This document shows positions 18,043-26,072 of a stretch of DNA of 64,000 nucleotides, one piece after another (the stretch's first letter is position 1; every line of letters starts with the position of its first letter). The notes beneath the pieces were generated by a model. That model did no database searches, was not told the origin of the DNA, and saw nothing but the letters and a program-made list of their open reading frames with translations. The DNA lies in assembly GCF_013363975.1 (NCBI RefSeq), contig NZ_JABWGN010000004.1, positions 372,001 through 436,000 on the forward strand. The letters run 5' to 3'. Source of the DNA: Nonomuraea montanisoli. Its GTDB lineage: Bacteria > Actinomycetota > Actinomycetes > Streptosporangiales > Streptosporangiaceae. The translations under genes and the position numbers were made by a program.

Positions 18043-18561
18043 ATGAGGATCACGCTCGTCCAGGGGGACATCACCGTGCAGCGCGTCGACGCGGTCGTCA
18101 ACGCGGCGAACCCGTCCCTGCTCGGCGGCGGCGGCGTGGACGGGGCCATCCACCGGCGCGGCGGCCCGGCGATCCTCGCCGAGTGCCGGCGGCTGCGCGC
18201 CGACCGGTATCCCGACGGGCTGCCGGTCGGCCAGGCGGTGGCCACGACGGCCGGCGAGCTGCCCGCCCGCTGGGTCATCCACACCGCCGGCCCCGTCTAC
18301 TCGGGCCGGGAGGACCGCTCGCACCTGCTGGCCTCCTGCTACCGGGAGGCGCTGCGGGTGGCCGACGAGCTGGAGGCGGTCACCCTGGCGCTGCCCGCGG
18401 TGTCGGCGGGGATCTACGGCTGGCCCGTGGCCGACGCGGCCCGCATCGCGGTGACCACCGTTCGGGCCGCCCGCACGGGGGTGGAGGAGGCGCGGTTCGT
18501 GCTGTTCACGGCCGACGTCCACGCCGCCTTCGCCCGCGCCCTGCGGGACGCGGGCGGGTGA
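18043..18561 (+). CDS. Macrodomain protein, O-acetyl-ADP-ribose deacetylase-like
   Basis: A 172-residue single macrodomain. The ADP-ribose-binding loops read VQGDIT, VVNAANPSLLGGGGVDGAIHRRGG and LPAVSAGIYGWP, the YmdB/MacroD pattern. The family hydrolyses O-acetyl-ADP-ribose or mono-ADP-ribosyl marks on proteins and nucleic acids. GGAAG lies about 10 nt before the ATG. It is divergent from the ribosome-protection gene and convergent with the lipoprotein gene 13 nt away. No ADP-ribosyltransferase partner is adjacent. Confidence 0.93.
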   Translation: MRITLVQGDITVQRVDAVVNAANPSLLGGGGVDGAIHRRGGPAILAECRRLRADRYPDGLPVGQAVATTAGELPARWVIHTAGPVYSGREDRSHLLASCYREALRVADELEAVTLALPAVSAGIYGWPVADAARIAVTTVRAARTGVEEARFVLFTADVHAAFARALRDAGG

Positions 18562-18574
18562 GCCGGCCCCGGCG

Positions 18575-19189
18575 TCAGCCGCCGGGCCCGACGGGGTCGT
18601 ACGGGGCGCCGTCGCCCGTCGTGGGCAGGTCGCCGCGGGTCACGGCCGTGGGCGGCGGGGCCGGCGTGCCGTCCCCCACCGCGGGACGGGCCCCGGTCGC
18701 GGCCTCGCGCAGCGCCTGCCTGCCGACCTGGCCCACCGCGGCGGCCAGCCGGACGTAGTGGTCGCCCCGGACGACGGTGTAGTCCTGGCGGACCCCGTCG
18801 GTCCGGTACCAGCCGTCCCCGTCGCGCTCGCACCGCACGGCCGCGCGCCCGTCGCCGCCGCTCACGGGCGTGGACGCGCACACGTCGTCGTCGAACGCGC
18901 CCCGGTCGACCCGCAGCTCCACCGGCTGGCCGGTGCCCTTCACGGGGGCGTAGAGGACGCCGAAGCCCTCCTCGTTGACGCCGCCGGCCGACTGCTCCAT
19001 GATCTGGTAGCCGTCCAGGTCGACGGCGTAGATGAGGTCCGGCGCGGCCCCGGAGGCGCGGGCCCGGTCCACGACCTCCTGGCTCAGCGCCCCCTGCGTC
19101 CCACACGCCGCGAGCACCGCCATCGCGAGCCCGGCCGGCAGGAGCGCCCTCGACGGGCGGGACGGGCCGCCCTTCCCGGCGCCCTTCAC
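18575..19189 (-). CDS. Hypothetical lipoprotein
   Basis: A 204-residue exported protein starting at GTG in a GTGA overlap with the acyl-CoA dehydrogenase gene. Positively charged residues precede a hydrophobic stretch and the lipobox LAAC. The mature part has no recognised domain; a Pro/Thr/Gly-rich tail (TPAPPPTAVTRGDLPTTGDG) looks disordered. Longer upstream extensions exist but would overlap the dehydrogenase deeply. Function unknown. Confidence 0.75.
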   Translation of the reverse strand: MKGAGKGGPSRPSRALLPAGLAMAVLAACGTQGALSQEVVDRARASGAAPDLIYAVDLDGYQIMEQSAGGVNEEGFGVLYAPVKGTGQPVELRVDRGAFDDDVCASTPVSGGDGRAAVRCERDGDGWYRTDGVRQDYTVVRGDHYVRLAAAVGQVGRQALREAATGARPAVGDGTPAPPPTAVTRGDLPTTGDGAPYDPVGPGG

Positions 19190-20343
19190 AGGCCCGGCCG
19201 CTCCTGGGCGAGGGCGCGGCCGATGACCAGCCGCTGGATCTGGTTGGTGCCCTCCACGATCTGCAGCACCTTGGCCTCGCGCATGTACCGCTCGACGGGG
19301 AAGTCCTCGACGTAGCCGTACCCGCCGAGCACCTGGACCGCGTCCGTGGTGACCTTCATGCACATGTCCGTGGCGAACAGCTTGGCCATCGCGGCCCGCG
19401 TCCCGTACGGCCGGCCGGCGTCGCGCAGCCGCGCGGCGTCGAGGTAGAGCGCCCGGGCGGCGGCGACCTGCGTGGCCATGTCGGCCAGCATGAACGACAC
19501 GCCCTGGAAGTCCACGATGCGGCTGCCGAACTGGCGGCGCTCCCTGGCGTAGGCGGAGGCGGTGTCGAGCGCGGCCTGGGCCACGCCGACCGCGCAGGCG
19601 GCGATGCCGAGCCGGCCGCCGTCGAGCGCGGCCATGGCGATGCGGAAGCCCTCACCCTCGGCGCCGACCAGCGCGTCGTGCGGCAGGCGCACCCCGTCGA
19701 AGCGGACCTGGGCGGTCGGCGAGGAGCGCATGCCCATCTTGTGCTCCGGCGCGCCGAACGACAGGCCCTCGACGCCGGCCGGGACGTGCAGGCAGGAGAC
19801 GCCGCGCGCGCCCGGCTCGCCGGTGCGGGCCATGAGCAGGTAGAAGTCGGCGACCCCGCCGTGGGTGATCCACGCCTTGACGCCGTCGACGGTGTAGCCG
19901 TCGGGGCCGGGCACGGCGCGGGTGGTCAGGGCGGCGGCGTCGGAGCCCGACTGGGGCTCCGACAGGCAGTACGCGCCCAGCAGCTCGCCGCCCACCATCG
20001 CGGGCAGCAGCTCGGCCCGCTGCTCCTGGCTGCCGTAGGCGGCGACGGGGAAGCACGACAGGGTGTGCACGGAGGTGCCGAGGCCCACGGCCAGCCATCC
20101 GGCCGCCAGTTCCTCCACCACCTGGAGGTAGACCTCCTGCGGCTGGGCCGCGCCGCCGTACTCCTCGGAATAGGGCAGGCCGAGCAGCCCGGCGGCGCCC
20201 AGCGTGGTGAACACCTCGCGCGGGAACCGCCCGGCCGCCTCGTCGGCCGCGGCCCGGGGCGCCACCTCCTTGGCGACCAGCTCACGGGTCAGCTGGATCA
20301 GCTCGTGCGCCTCGGGGGTGGGCAGGGCACGCTCAACAGTCAT
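19186..20343 (-). CDS. Acyl-CoA dehydrogenase
   Basis: A 385-residue FAD enzyme catalysing alpha,beta-desaturation of an acyl-CoA. YCLSEPQSGSDAAAL is the FAD/substrate motif; RRQFGSRIVDFQ and VLGGYGYVEDFPVERYMREA are signature 2 elements; the catalytic base is the Glu of VEGTNQIQ. Length and motifs fit short/branched-chain enzymes of amino acid or fatty acid catabolism. AAGGAG lies about 10 nt before the ATG. It is co-transcribed with the following lipoprotein gene; no electron-transfer flavoprotein genes are nearby. Confidence 0.93.
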   Translation of the reverse strand: MTVERALPTPEAHELIQLTRELVAKEVAPRAAADEAAGRFPREVFTTLGAAGLLGLPYSEEYGGAAQPQEVYLQVVEELAAGWLAVGLGTSVHTLSCFPVAAYGSQEQRAELLPAMVGGELLGAYCLSEPQSGSDAAALTTRAVPGPDGYTVDGVKAWITHGGVADFYLLMARTGEPGARGVSCLHVPAGVEGLSFGAPEHKMGMRSSPTAQVRFDGVRLPHDALVGAEGEGFRIAMAALDGGRLGIAACAVGVAQAALDTASAYARERRQFGSRIVDFQGVSFMLADMATQVAAARALYLDAARLRDAGRPYGTRAAMAKLFATDMCMKVTTDAVQVLGGYGYVEDFPVERYMREAKVLQIVEGTNQIQRLVIGRALAQERPGL

Positions 20344-20386
20344 CGGTGAATACTCCTTGTGAGAGTGTACGTGCCCTGCATTCTGC

Positions 20387-21496
20387 CTAAACGATCACCA
20401 GTTCACGAGGGGTGAGGTTCAGCCGCTCGCCCTCGTTCTCGCCGCAGACCACGATGTCCTCGATGCGGGCGCCGTGGCGGCCGGGCAGGTAGATGCCGGG
20501 CTCGACGGAGAAGGCGAAACCGGGCTCCAGCGCCTCGGCGTTGCCGGAGACGATGTAGGGCTCCTCGTGGGTCTCGATGCCGATGCCGTGGCCGGTGCGG
20601 TGGACGAAGTACTCGCCGTAGCCGGCCTCGGTGATGACGTCGCGGGCGGCGGCGTCGATCGACTCGCAGGTCACGCCGGGCCGTACGGCGGCGCAGGCGG
20701 CCTCCTGCGCCCGGCGCAGCACCTCGAAGTACGCGGCGTACTCGGCGGGCGGCTCGCCCACGCAGTAGTTGCGGGTGGAGTCGGAGCAGTAGCCGTTGTG
20801 GAGCTGGCCGCCGATGTCGACCACGACCGGCTCGCCCGGCTGGATGACGCGGTCGGACACGTCGTGGTGCGGGCTCGCGCCGTTGGGGCCGGAGGCGACG
20901 ATGACGAAGTCGACCGTGGCGTGGCCGGCGGCGAGGATCGCCTCGGCGATGTCGCGGCCCACCTCGCGCTCGGTGCGGCCGGCCCGCAGGAACTCGGGCA
21001 CCTGGCGGTGCACGGCGTCGATCGCCTCGCCGGCCTCGCGCAGCGCGGCCACCTCCACCGCCGACTTGCGCATCCGCAGTTCGCGCAGCACGCCGCCGGC
21101 CAGCACCTGCCGGGTGTCCGGCAGCACGTCGCGGAAGCGCAGCGACGACATGGCCCACATCCGGTCGGCGAGCCCGACCGTCGCCACCCGTCCGAGCCGG
21201 TCGGCGGCGATCCGGTACGGGTCGTCGGTCTCGTCCCAGGCCACGAACTCCAGGCCGAGCCGCGAGGCGGGCGACGCCTCCGCCGCGGGCAGCTCCAGGC
21301 GCGGCACCAGCATGTACGCCTCGCCCGAGGCGGGCACCACCAGGCAGGTGAGCCGCTCCAGCGGCTTGGCGTCGTAACCGCTCACGTACCGCAGGTCGGG
21401 ACCCGGGGTGAGCAGGAGGGCGTCGATGCCGGCCTTGGCGGTGGCCTCCTGGACGGCGGCGAGACGGGACACGGGATACAGATCTGAGGACGTCAC
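20387..21496 (-). CDS. M24 family metallopeptidase (Xaa-Pro dipeptidase/aminopeptidase-like)
   Basis: A 369-residue enzyme with a creatinase N-terminal domain (1-125) and a pita-bread catalytic domain. The five dinuclear metal ligands are visible: Asp in VVVDIGG, Asp in CSDSTRN, His in TGHGIG, Glu in SVEPGIY and Glu in RIEDIV. It removes X-Pro or N-terminal residues in the cytosol. GTG at 21496 is chosen because TAGATT ends exactly 6 nt before it, typical of leaderless transcripts; a GTG two codons upstream abuts the -10. It is divergent from the phosphatase gene. Confidence 0.9.
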   Translation of the reverse strand: MTSSDLYPVSRLAAVQEATAKAGIDALLLTPGPDLRYVSGYDAKPLERLTCLVVPASGEAYMLVPRLELPAAEASPASRLGLEFVAWDETDDPYRIAADRLGRVATVGLADRMWAMSSLRFRDVLPDTRQVLAGGVLRELRMRKSAVEVAALREAGEAIDAVHRQVPEFLRAGRTEREVGRDIAEAILAAGHATVDFVIVASGPNGASPHHDVSDRVIQPGEPVVVDIGGQLHNGYCSDSTRNYCVGEPPAEYAAYFEVLRRAQEAACAAVRPGVTCESIDAAARDVITEAGYGEYFVHRTGHGIGIETHEEPYIVSGNAEALEPGFAFSVEPGIYLPGRHGARIEDIVVCGENEGERLNLTPRELVIV

Positions 21497-21502
21497 GGCC
21501 AC

Positions 21503-21508
21503 AATCTA
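21503..21508 (-). promoter_or_regulatory. -10 element for leaderless M24 peptidase transcript
   Basis: TAGATT on the minus strand ends 6 nt before GTG 21496. This decides between two close in-frame GTG starts. Confidence 0.5.
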
Positions 21509-21575
21509 CTCCCGACGCCCCCTCCTAAAATCCGCGAAAAGGTCTTACAACACGCCAAGCCATCGCTACCGTTCG

Positions 21576-21600
21576 CTCACACTCGACCGCATAGTGTGAG
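21576..21600. promoter_or_regulatory. Inverted repeat in the M24/phosphatase divergent promoter region
   Basis: CTCACACT and AGTGTGAG are perfect 8-bp arms around a 9-nt centre, 38 nt upstream of the phosphatase start. It lies in the most AT-rich part of the intergenic region. It may be an operator or a short leader hairpin. Confidence 0.4.
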
Positions 21601-21638
21601 GCGAATGTCCCGTTCCACTGCATTCGAGGGTGTGTCTC

Positions 21639-22946
21639 ATGGTCGACGTCATCAGCGGCGGGCCGGGGCAGCGGCGGCGTCCGGGAGGTGCCGCCGGCGC
21701 GCCGCACCCGGGCGCCACCGAGCGGGAGCTGCTGGCCGTGCGGCTGGCGCACGCCCAGCGGCTGGGCAACATGGGCTGGGCCGAGTGGGACCTGCGCACC
21801 GGGGAGGCCGCCTGGTCCGACCAGGTGTACGTGATCTTCGGCCGTGACCCGGCCAAGGGGCCGGCGGACCTGCCGGAGCTGGCCGGCCTGGTCGAGCCGG
21901 ACGACCTGCGGATGCTGGAACAGCTCCTGCTGACCGTGGTGCACGAGGCGGAGGCGGCGCAGGCGGAGATGCGCATCCGGCGCGGCGGCGAGCTGCGCAA
22001 CCTCCGCGTCGTCCTGGAGCCCCTGCTGTCGGCGGGCCGTCCGGCCGACGACCCGGGCACCGGCCCGGCGGCCGCCGGGCTGCGGGCGGCGGCCACGGTG
22101 CGCGGCGTCCACGCGGTCTTCCAGGACATCACGGGCCGCCGCCGGGCCGAGCGCATCATGTCGGAGTCGCGCCGCCAGCTCCTGGAGGCCCGCGTCAAGG
22201 CGGCCGAGGAGCGGCACGTGATGCTGGCGCTGCGCGAGGCGATCCTGCCCGACCCGGTCGGCTGCCTGGACCTGCCGCGCACCCGCGTCGCCGTGCGGTA
22301 CGTGCCGGCGGAGAAGACCGCGAGCCTCGGCGGCGACTGGTTCGAGGCCGCGTCCCTGCCCGACGGGCGGGTGCTGCTGGCCATCGGCGACGTGTCGGGG
22401 CACGGCCTGCCCGCGATCGCGCACATGGCGCAGCTGCGTCACGCGCTGGTCGGGCTGACGATGACCGGGCGTCCGGCGAGCGGCCTGCTGACGCTGCTGA
22501 ACGACCTGGTGATCCACCGCCTGGAGGGCACCACCGCCACGGCCGTGATCGGGCACCTGGACTCCTCGACGCGGGTGTTCAGCTGGGCGCGGGCCGGCAA
22601 CCTGGCGCCCGTCCTGGTGCGCGACGGCACCGCCCGGCAGCTCGAACAGGCCAGGGGCGTGCTCCTCGGCGCGGCCTGCGACCAGGCGTACCATCTGGCG
22701 CGCATGGAGCTGCGGGAGGGCGACCTGCTGCTGATGTTCACCGACGGGCTGGTCGAGCGGCGCAACCGCGACATCGACGAGGGCCTGGCGCTGGTGCTGG
22801 CCGCCGCCGCCCGCCTGCCCCGCGACGATCTGCACCTCGGCCTGGACGCGGCGCTGGACCGGCTGCTGGAGGAGATCGGCGGCCCGAACCCCGAGGACGA
22901 CGCCTGCCTGCTCGCCGTCGGCATCCAGAACCGCCCCGACGCCTGA
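21639..22946 (+). CDS. PAS domain-containing SpoIIE-type PP2C serine phosphatase
   Basis: A 435-residue cytosolic signalling protein. A PAS-like domain (about 35-150; GWAEWDLRTGEAAWSDQVYVIFG) precedes a short helical linker and a SpoIIE phosphatase domain (about 215-430). The metal-binding motifs are GGDWFEA, AIGDVSGHG and MFTDGLVERR, with a final Asp in EDDACLLAV. Such proteins dephosphorylate anti-sigma-factor antagonists in partner-switching systems. GAGGG sits 8 nt before the ATG. No anti-sigma kinase is adjacent, so the target is unknown. Confidence 0.92.
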   Translation: MVDVISGGPGQRRRPGGAAGAPHPGATERELLAVRLAHAQRLGNMGWAEWDLRTGEAAWSDQVYVIFGRDPAKGPADLPELAGLVEPDDLRMLEQLLLTVVHEAEAAQAEMRIRRGGELRNLRVVLEPLLSAGRPADDPGTGPAAAGLRAAATVRGVHAVFQDITGRRRAERIMSESRRQLLEARVKAAEERHVMLALREAILPDPVGCLDLPRTRVAVRYVPAEKTASLGGDWFEAASLPDGRVLLAIGDVSGHGLPAIAHMAQLRHALVGLTMTGRPASGLLTLLNDLVIHRLEGTTATAVIGHLDSSTRVFSWARAGNLAPVLVRDGTARQLEQARGVLLGAACDQAYHLARMELREGDLLLMFTDGLVERRNRDIDEGLALVLAAAARLPRDDLHLGLDAALDRLLEEIGGPNPEDDACLLAVGIQNRPDA

Positions 22947-22995
22947 CCACCGACGCCTGACCACCGGCAGCGTCCAGGACCGTCCTGGCGCCTGG

Positions 22996-23514
22996 TCACG
23001 GGGCGGGCCGCGCCATCCTGTCCCGGACGTCGGCGGTCAGCTTCTCCAGCAGGTCCGCGAGCGTGGCCCGTTCCGCCGGGGCGAGTCCCGCCACCAGGGA
23101 CGCCTCGCGGCCGAGGACCGAGTCGACCGATCGTTCGATGAGCGCGTGGCCCTCGTCCGTGAGCGAGACCGCGACGCTCCTGGGCCCGGTGTCGCCGGGG
23201 GCGCGCCGGATCAGGCCGGCGCGCTCGGCCCGGGCCACCCGCTGGGAGATCGCGCCGGCCGTCACCAGCGTGCGGCGGGCCAGCTCGCGGGTGCTCAGCC
23301 GGTACGGCGGGCCGGACCGGCGGATCACCGACAGCAGGTCGAGCGTGGCCGCGTCGATCCCGGCGGCGCGCAGGACGCGGGCCCGGTCGTCGGCGAACAT
23401 CTTGGCCAGCCGCCAGATGGGCGTGACGATCTCGATGGAGTCGGTCGGCGTGCCGGGGCGCTCGCGCTGCCAGGCCGCGGCGATCTCCGCGGGACTGGTC
23501 GGGGTTTGGACCAT
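22996..23514 (-). CDS. MarR family transcriptional regulator
   Basis: A 172-residue winged-helix repressor. The DNA-binding region (about 65-125) contains LSTRELARRTLVTAGAISQRVARAERAGLI, followed by wing residues GDTGPRSVAVSLTDEG. The ATG at 23514 has GGAGG 10 nt upstream. It is divergent from an SDR oxidoreductase with a perfect palindrome between the two starts, the usual layout in which a MarR protein represses itself and the neighbour until a ligand binds. Confidence 0.93.
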   Translation of the reverse strand: MVQTPTSPAEIAAAWQRERPGTPTDSIEIVTPIWRLAKMFADDRARVLRAAGIDAATLDLLSVIRRSGPPYRLSTRELARRTLVTAGAISQRVARAERAGLIRRAPGDTGPRSVAVSLTDEGHALIERSVDSVLGREASLVAGLAPAERATLADLLEKLTADVRDRMARPAP

Positions 23515-23529
23515 CTGGGCATCCTCCGC

Positions 23530-23549
23530 TACGTTTAGGGCTAAACGTA
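23530..23549. promoter_or_regulatory. MarR operator palindrome
   Basis: TACGTTTAG and CTAAACGTA form a perfect 9-bp dyad with a 2-bp centre, lying 15 nt upstream of the marR start and 19 nt upstream of the SDR start. Size and placement fit a MarR dimer site controlling both genes. Confidence 0.75.
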
Positions 23550-23568
23550 CCAGCCGTGAGGAGGAATC

Positions 23569-24288
23569 ATGGGCAGGACCGTGCTCGTCACCGGAGGAAC
23601 CAGCGGCATCGGCAAGGCCGTCGCCGCCCGCTTCGCCGCCGACGGTGCCGACGTCGTCATCACCGGCCGCCACCCGGACACCGTCGAGCCCGCCGCCAAG
23701 GAGCTGGGCGTGCGCGGGCTGGCCTGCGACGCCGCCCGCCCCGACCAGGTCGCCGCCCTGGCCGAGGAGCTGGGCGGCTCGCTCGACGTGCTCGTCAACG
23801 CCGCGGGCGGCCTGCCCGCCCGGCCGGCCGCCGGGACGCCGCCGCTGGAGGCGCTCGCCCAGGAGTGGCTGTCCAGCGTCTCCGGCAACGTCCTCACCGC
23901 GGTCCTCACCACGACCGCGGTGAGCGACAGGCTCGCGCCGGGAGGCACGGTCGTCAGCATCGGGTCGATCGGCGCCGAACGCGGCGGCGGCTCCTACGGC
24001 GCCGCCAAGGCCGCGCTGGCCGCCTGGAACGCCACCCTGGCCGCCGCGCTCGGCCCCCGGGACGTCACCTGCAACGTCATCTCCTCCGGGTACGTCACCG
24101 GCACCAACTTCTTCGGTGACGGGATGGCCGAGGAGCGCCACCGCAGACTCGTGGAGGAGACGCTGCTCAAGCGGCCGGGCACGCCCGGCGACATCGCCGA
24201 GACCGTCTTCTTCCTCGCGTCCCGGGGCGCCCGGCACATCACCGGACAGACCATCCACGTGAACGGCGGAGCCTTCACGACCCGCTGA
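23569..24288 (+). CDS. Short-chain dehydrogenase/reductase (SDR)
   Basis: A 239-residue classical SDR oxidoreductase. The NAD(P) motif TGGTSGIG is at residues 8-15, the NAAG motif at 77-80, and the catalytic Tyr143-xxx-Lys147 follows SIGSIG. The C-terminal HITGQTIHVNGG matches FabG-like enzymes. GAGGAGG precedes the ATG by 6 nt. Under the divergent MarR operator it probably reduces or oxidises an inducing small molecule. Substrate unknown. Confidence 0.93.
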   Translation: MGRTVLVTGGTSGIGKAVAARFAADGADVVITGRHPDTVEPAAKELGVRGLACDAARPDQVAALAEELGGSLDVLVNAAGGLPARPAAGTPPLEALAQEWLSSVSGNVLTAVLTTTAVSDRLAPGGTVVSIGSIGAERGGGSYGAAKAALAAWNATLAAALGPRDVTCNVISSGYVTGTNFFGDGMAEERHRRLVEETLLKRPGTPGDIAETVFFLASRGARHITGQTIHVNGGAFTTR

Positions 24289-24301
24289 CCGGCGCGCGGG
24301 A

Positions 24302-24324
24302 TTGTCAGTCCCGGATGCCACCAT
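24302..24324 (+). promoter_or_regulatory. PafBC/RecA-NDp-like promoter of the 5'-3' exonuclease
   Basis: TTGTCAGTC (8 of 9 matches to the RecA-independent damage box TTGTCRGTG) is followed by 8 nt and CACCAT (expected TAN3T, first base differs). The element ends 6 nt before GTG 24331, so the transcript would be leaderless. Confidence 0.5.
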
Positions 24325-24330
24325 GGGGGG

Positions 24331-25230
24331 GTGCTGATGCTGCTCGACACCCCGTCGCTGTACTTCCGCGCCTTCTACGGCGTGCCCGACTCGGTCACCG
24401 CGCCCGACGGCATGCCCGTCAACGCGGTGCGCGGCCTCATCGACATGATCGCCACCCTGGTGCGGGCCCACTCCCCCACCCGGATGGCGGCCACGATGGA
24501 CGCCGACTGGCGGCCCGCGTTCCGCGTGGCGGCCATCCCGACGTACAAGGCCCACCGGGTGGCCCAGGGCGACGAGGAGGAGGTGCCCGACACGCTGGTG
24601 CCGCAGATCCCGGTGATCGAGCAGGTGCTCGACGCGCTCGGCATCGCCCGGCTGGAGGCGCCCGGCTTCGAGGCCGACGACGTCATCGGCACGCTCACCC
24701 ACCGCGAGGACGGGCCGGTCGACATCGTGACCGGCGACCGCGACCTGTTCCAGCTCGTCGACGACGCCCGCCCGGTGCGCGTCCTCTACACCGCCCGCGG
24801 CATCCGCAACCTGCAGATCGTGGACGAGGCGTTCGTGGCGGGCAAGTACGGCATCCCGGGCCGCGCCTACGCCGACTTCGCGACCCTGCGCGGCGACCCG
24901 AGCGACGGCCTGCCGGGCGTGGCCGGTGTCGGCGAGAAGACGGCGGCCTCGCTCATCACCCGTTTCGGCTCGCTGGAGGCGCTGCTCGCCGCGCTCGACG
25001 CGGGCGTCACGGAGGGATTCCCGGCGGGGAGCCGCACCCGGCTGTCCGCCGCCCGCGACTACCTGAGCGTCGCGCCGGCCGTGGTCGAGGTGTCCTCGGA
25101 GGTGCCGCTTCCCGCCGCCGACCTGGCGCTGCCGGGCAAGCCGCGCGACCCCGAGGCCCTCGTACGCCTGGCCGACCGCTACGGCCTGGACAGCCCGCTG
25201 AACCGCCTCCTGGACACCCTCCCCGGCTGA
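24331..25230 (+). CDS. 5'-3' exonuclease/flap endonuclease
   Basis: A 299-residue stand-alone nuclease related to the N-terminal domain of DNA polymerase I. It starts MLMLLDTPSLYFRAFYGVP, with metal-binding acidic clusters EAPGFEADDVIGTL and DIVTGDRDLFQLV and the H3TH element LPGVAGVGEKTAASL. Such enzymes remove RNA primers and flaps in replication and repair. The order with helY, pafBC and the tat genes parallels mycobacterial Rv2090. GTG 24331 is favoured by the upstream promoter; an ATG two codons later is possible. Confidence 0.92.
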   Translation: MLMLLDTPSLYFRAFYGVPDSVTAPDGMPVNAVRGLIDMIATLVRAHSPTRMAATMDADWRPAFRVAAIPTYKAHRVAQGDEEEVPDTLVPQIPVIEQVLDALGIARLEAPGFEADDVIGTLTHREDGPVDIVTGDRDLFQLVDDARPVRVLYTARGIRNLQIVDEAFVAGKYGIPGRAYADFATLRGDPSDGLPGVAGVGEKTAASLITRFGSLEALLAALDAGVTEGFPAGSRTRLSAARDYLSVAPAVVEVSSEVPLPAADLALPGKPRDPEALVRLADRYGLDSPLNRLLDTLPG

Positions 25231-26072
25231 CCACCCAGCTGACCACCCACCAGTCCCCCGCCCCACGGCTCCCGCGGACGCTCGCCGCCCCTCAGCCCGT
25301 TCCCTCCCGCCAGACACAGGTCTGCCTGCCCCCTCCCCGCCTGCCCACCTCTCCGCCCGCCCGACCTCCGCCTGCCCACCACACCTGCGCGCGCCTTTCA
25401 TCCCTCGCCAGGCCGCTCCCCACCTGTCCCTTCGGCCCGCCTGCCATCCCTGGCCTGGCCGCTCCCCCACCCGTCCCTCCGCCCGCCTGCCATCCCTCGC
25501 CAGGCCGCTCCCCCTCTGCTCCTTGTCCCGATCGCCTCCCAGGCGGCGCGCCCGACACCTGCCTGCCCGCCCCTCCGCCGTCCCTCGTGCCACCGCCTGG
25601 CAGGTCGCCCCGCCTGCGGCTTCGTCCGGCCCTCCCCCGACCGGCCCCGATCGCCCTCCGCCCGGCCGACCTCCTGGCACACCGCCCGGTCCGGCCACGC
25701 CCCCGATCGCCTTCAGCGCGAGCGAAGTCTCACTGGGGACGCCTTCCTCGGTCGGCCCGATGCAGGCCAGATGAGGGTGAGGCAAGAGACGGGCCGAGTG
25801 GGGAGCAGGCCAGATGAGGGGCGACCCGAGGCGGGGCTCAGGCCGAATGCGGGGAGCCAGGCCGCGTGAGGGGTCAGGCCGAGCGGAGGTCACGCCCCGG
25901 AGGCCAGGCACTGACAAGTGGGCCCGTGCGGGAGGTCAGGCCGCGGGAGAAGTGGGGCCGGGTAAGAAGGCCGGGCCGGTAAGAAGTCTGGCGGAGCGAG
26001 AAGCCTGGCCGGGTGAGGAGTCTGGCCGAGCGAGAAGCCGGGCCGGGCGGAGGTCGCGGCGGGCGGGTGGGG
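25231..26072. repeat. Noncoding, strand-skewed repeat-rich gap (840 bp)
   Basis: No convincing gene is present on either strand. From about 25231 to 25710 the plus strand is extremely C/pyrimidine-rich. From about 25765 to 26072 it flips to G/purine-rich. At 25399, 25445 and 25491 a block beginning CATCCCTSGCC recurs with an exact 46-bp period. At 25985 and 26019 a block beginning AGTCTGGC recurs with a 34-bp period. The apparent open frames here are Pro/Arg- or Gly/Arg-rich by-products of the repeats. Confidence 0.75.

Noticed and set aside
25909..25917. Exact minus-strand TTGTCAGTG (PafBC box)
   Set aside because: No TAN3T follows at 8 nt and no gene lies downstream on that strand; it is inside the repeat-rich gap, so it is treated as chance.
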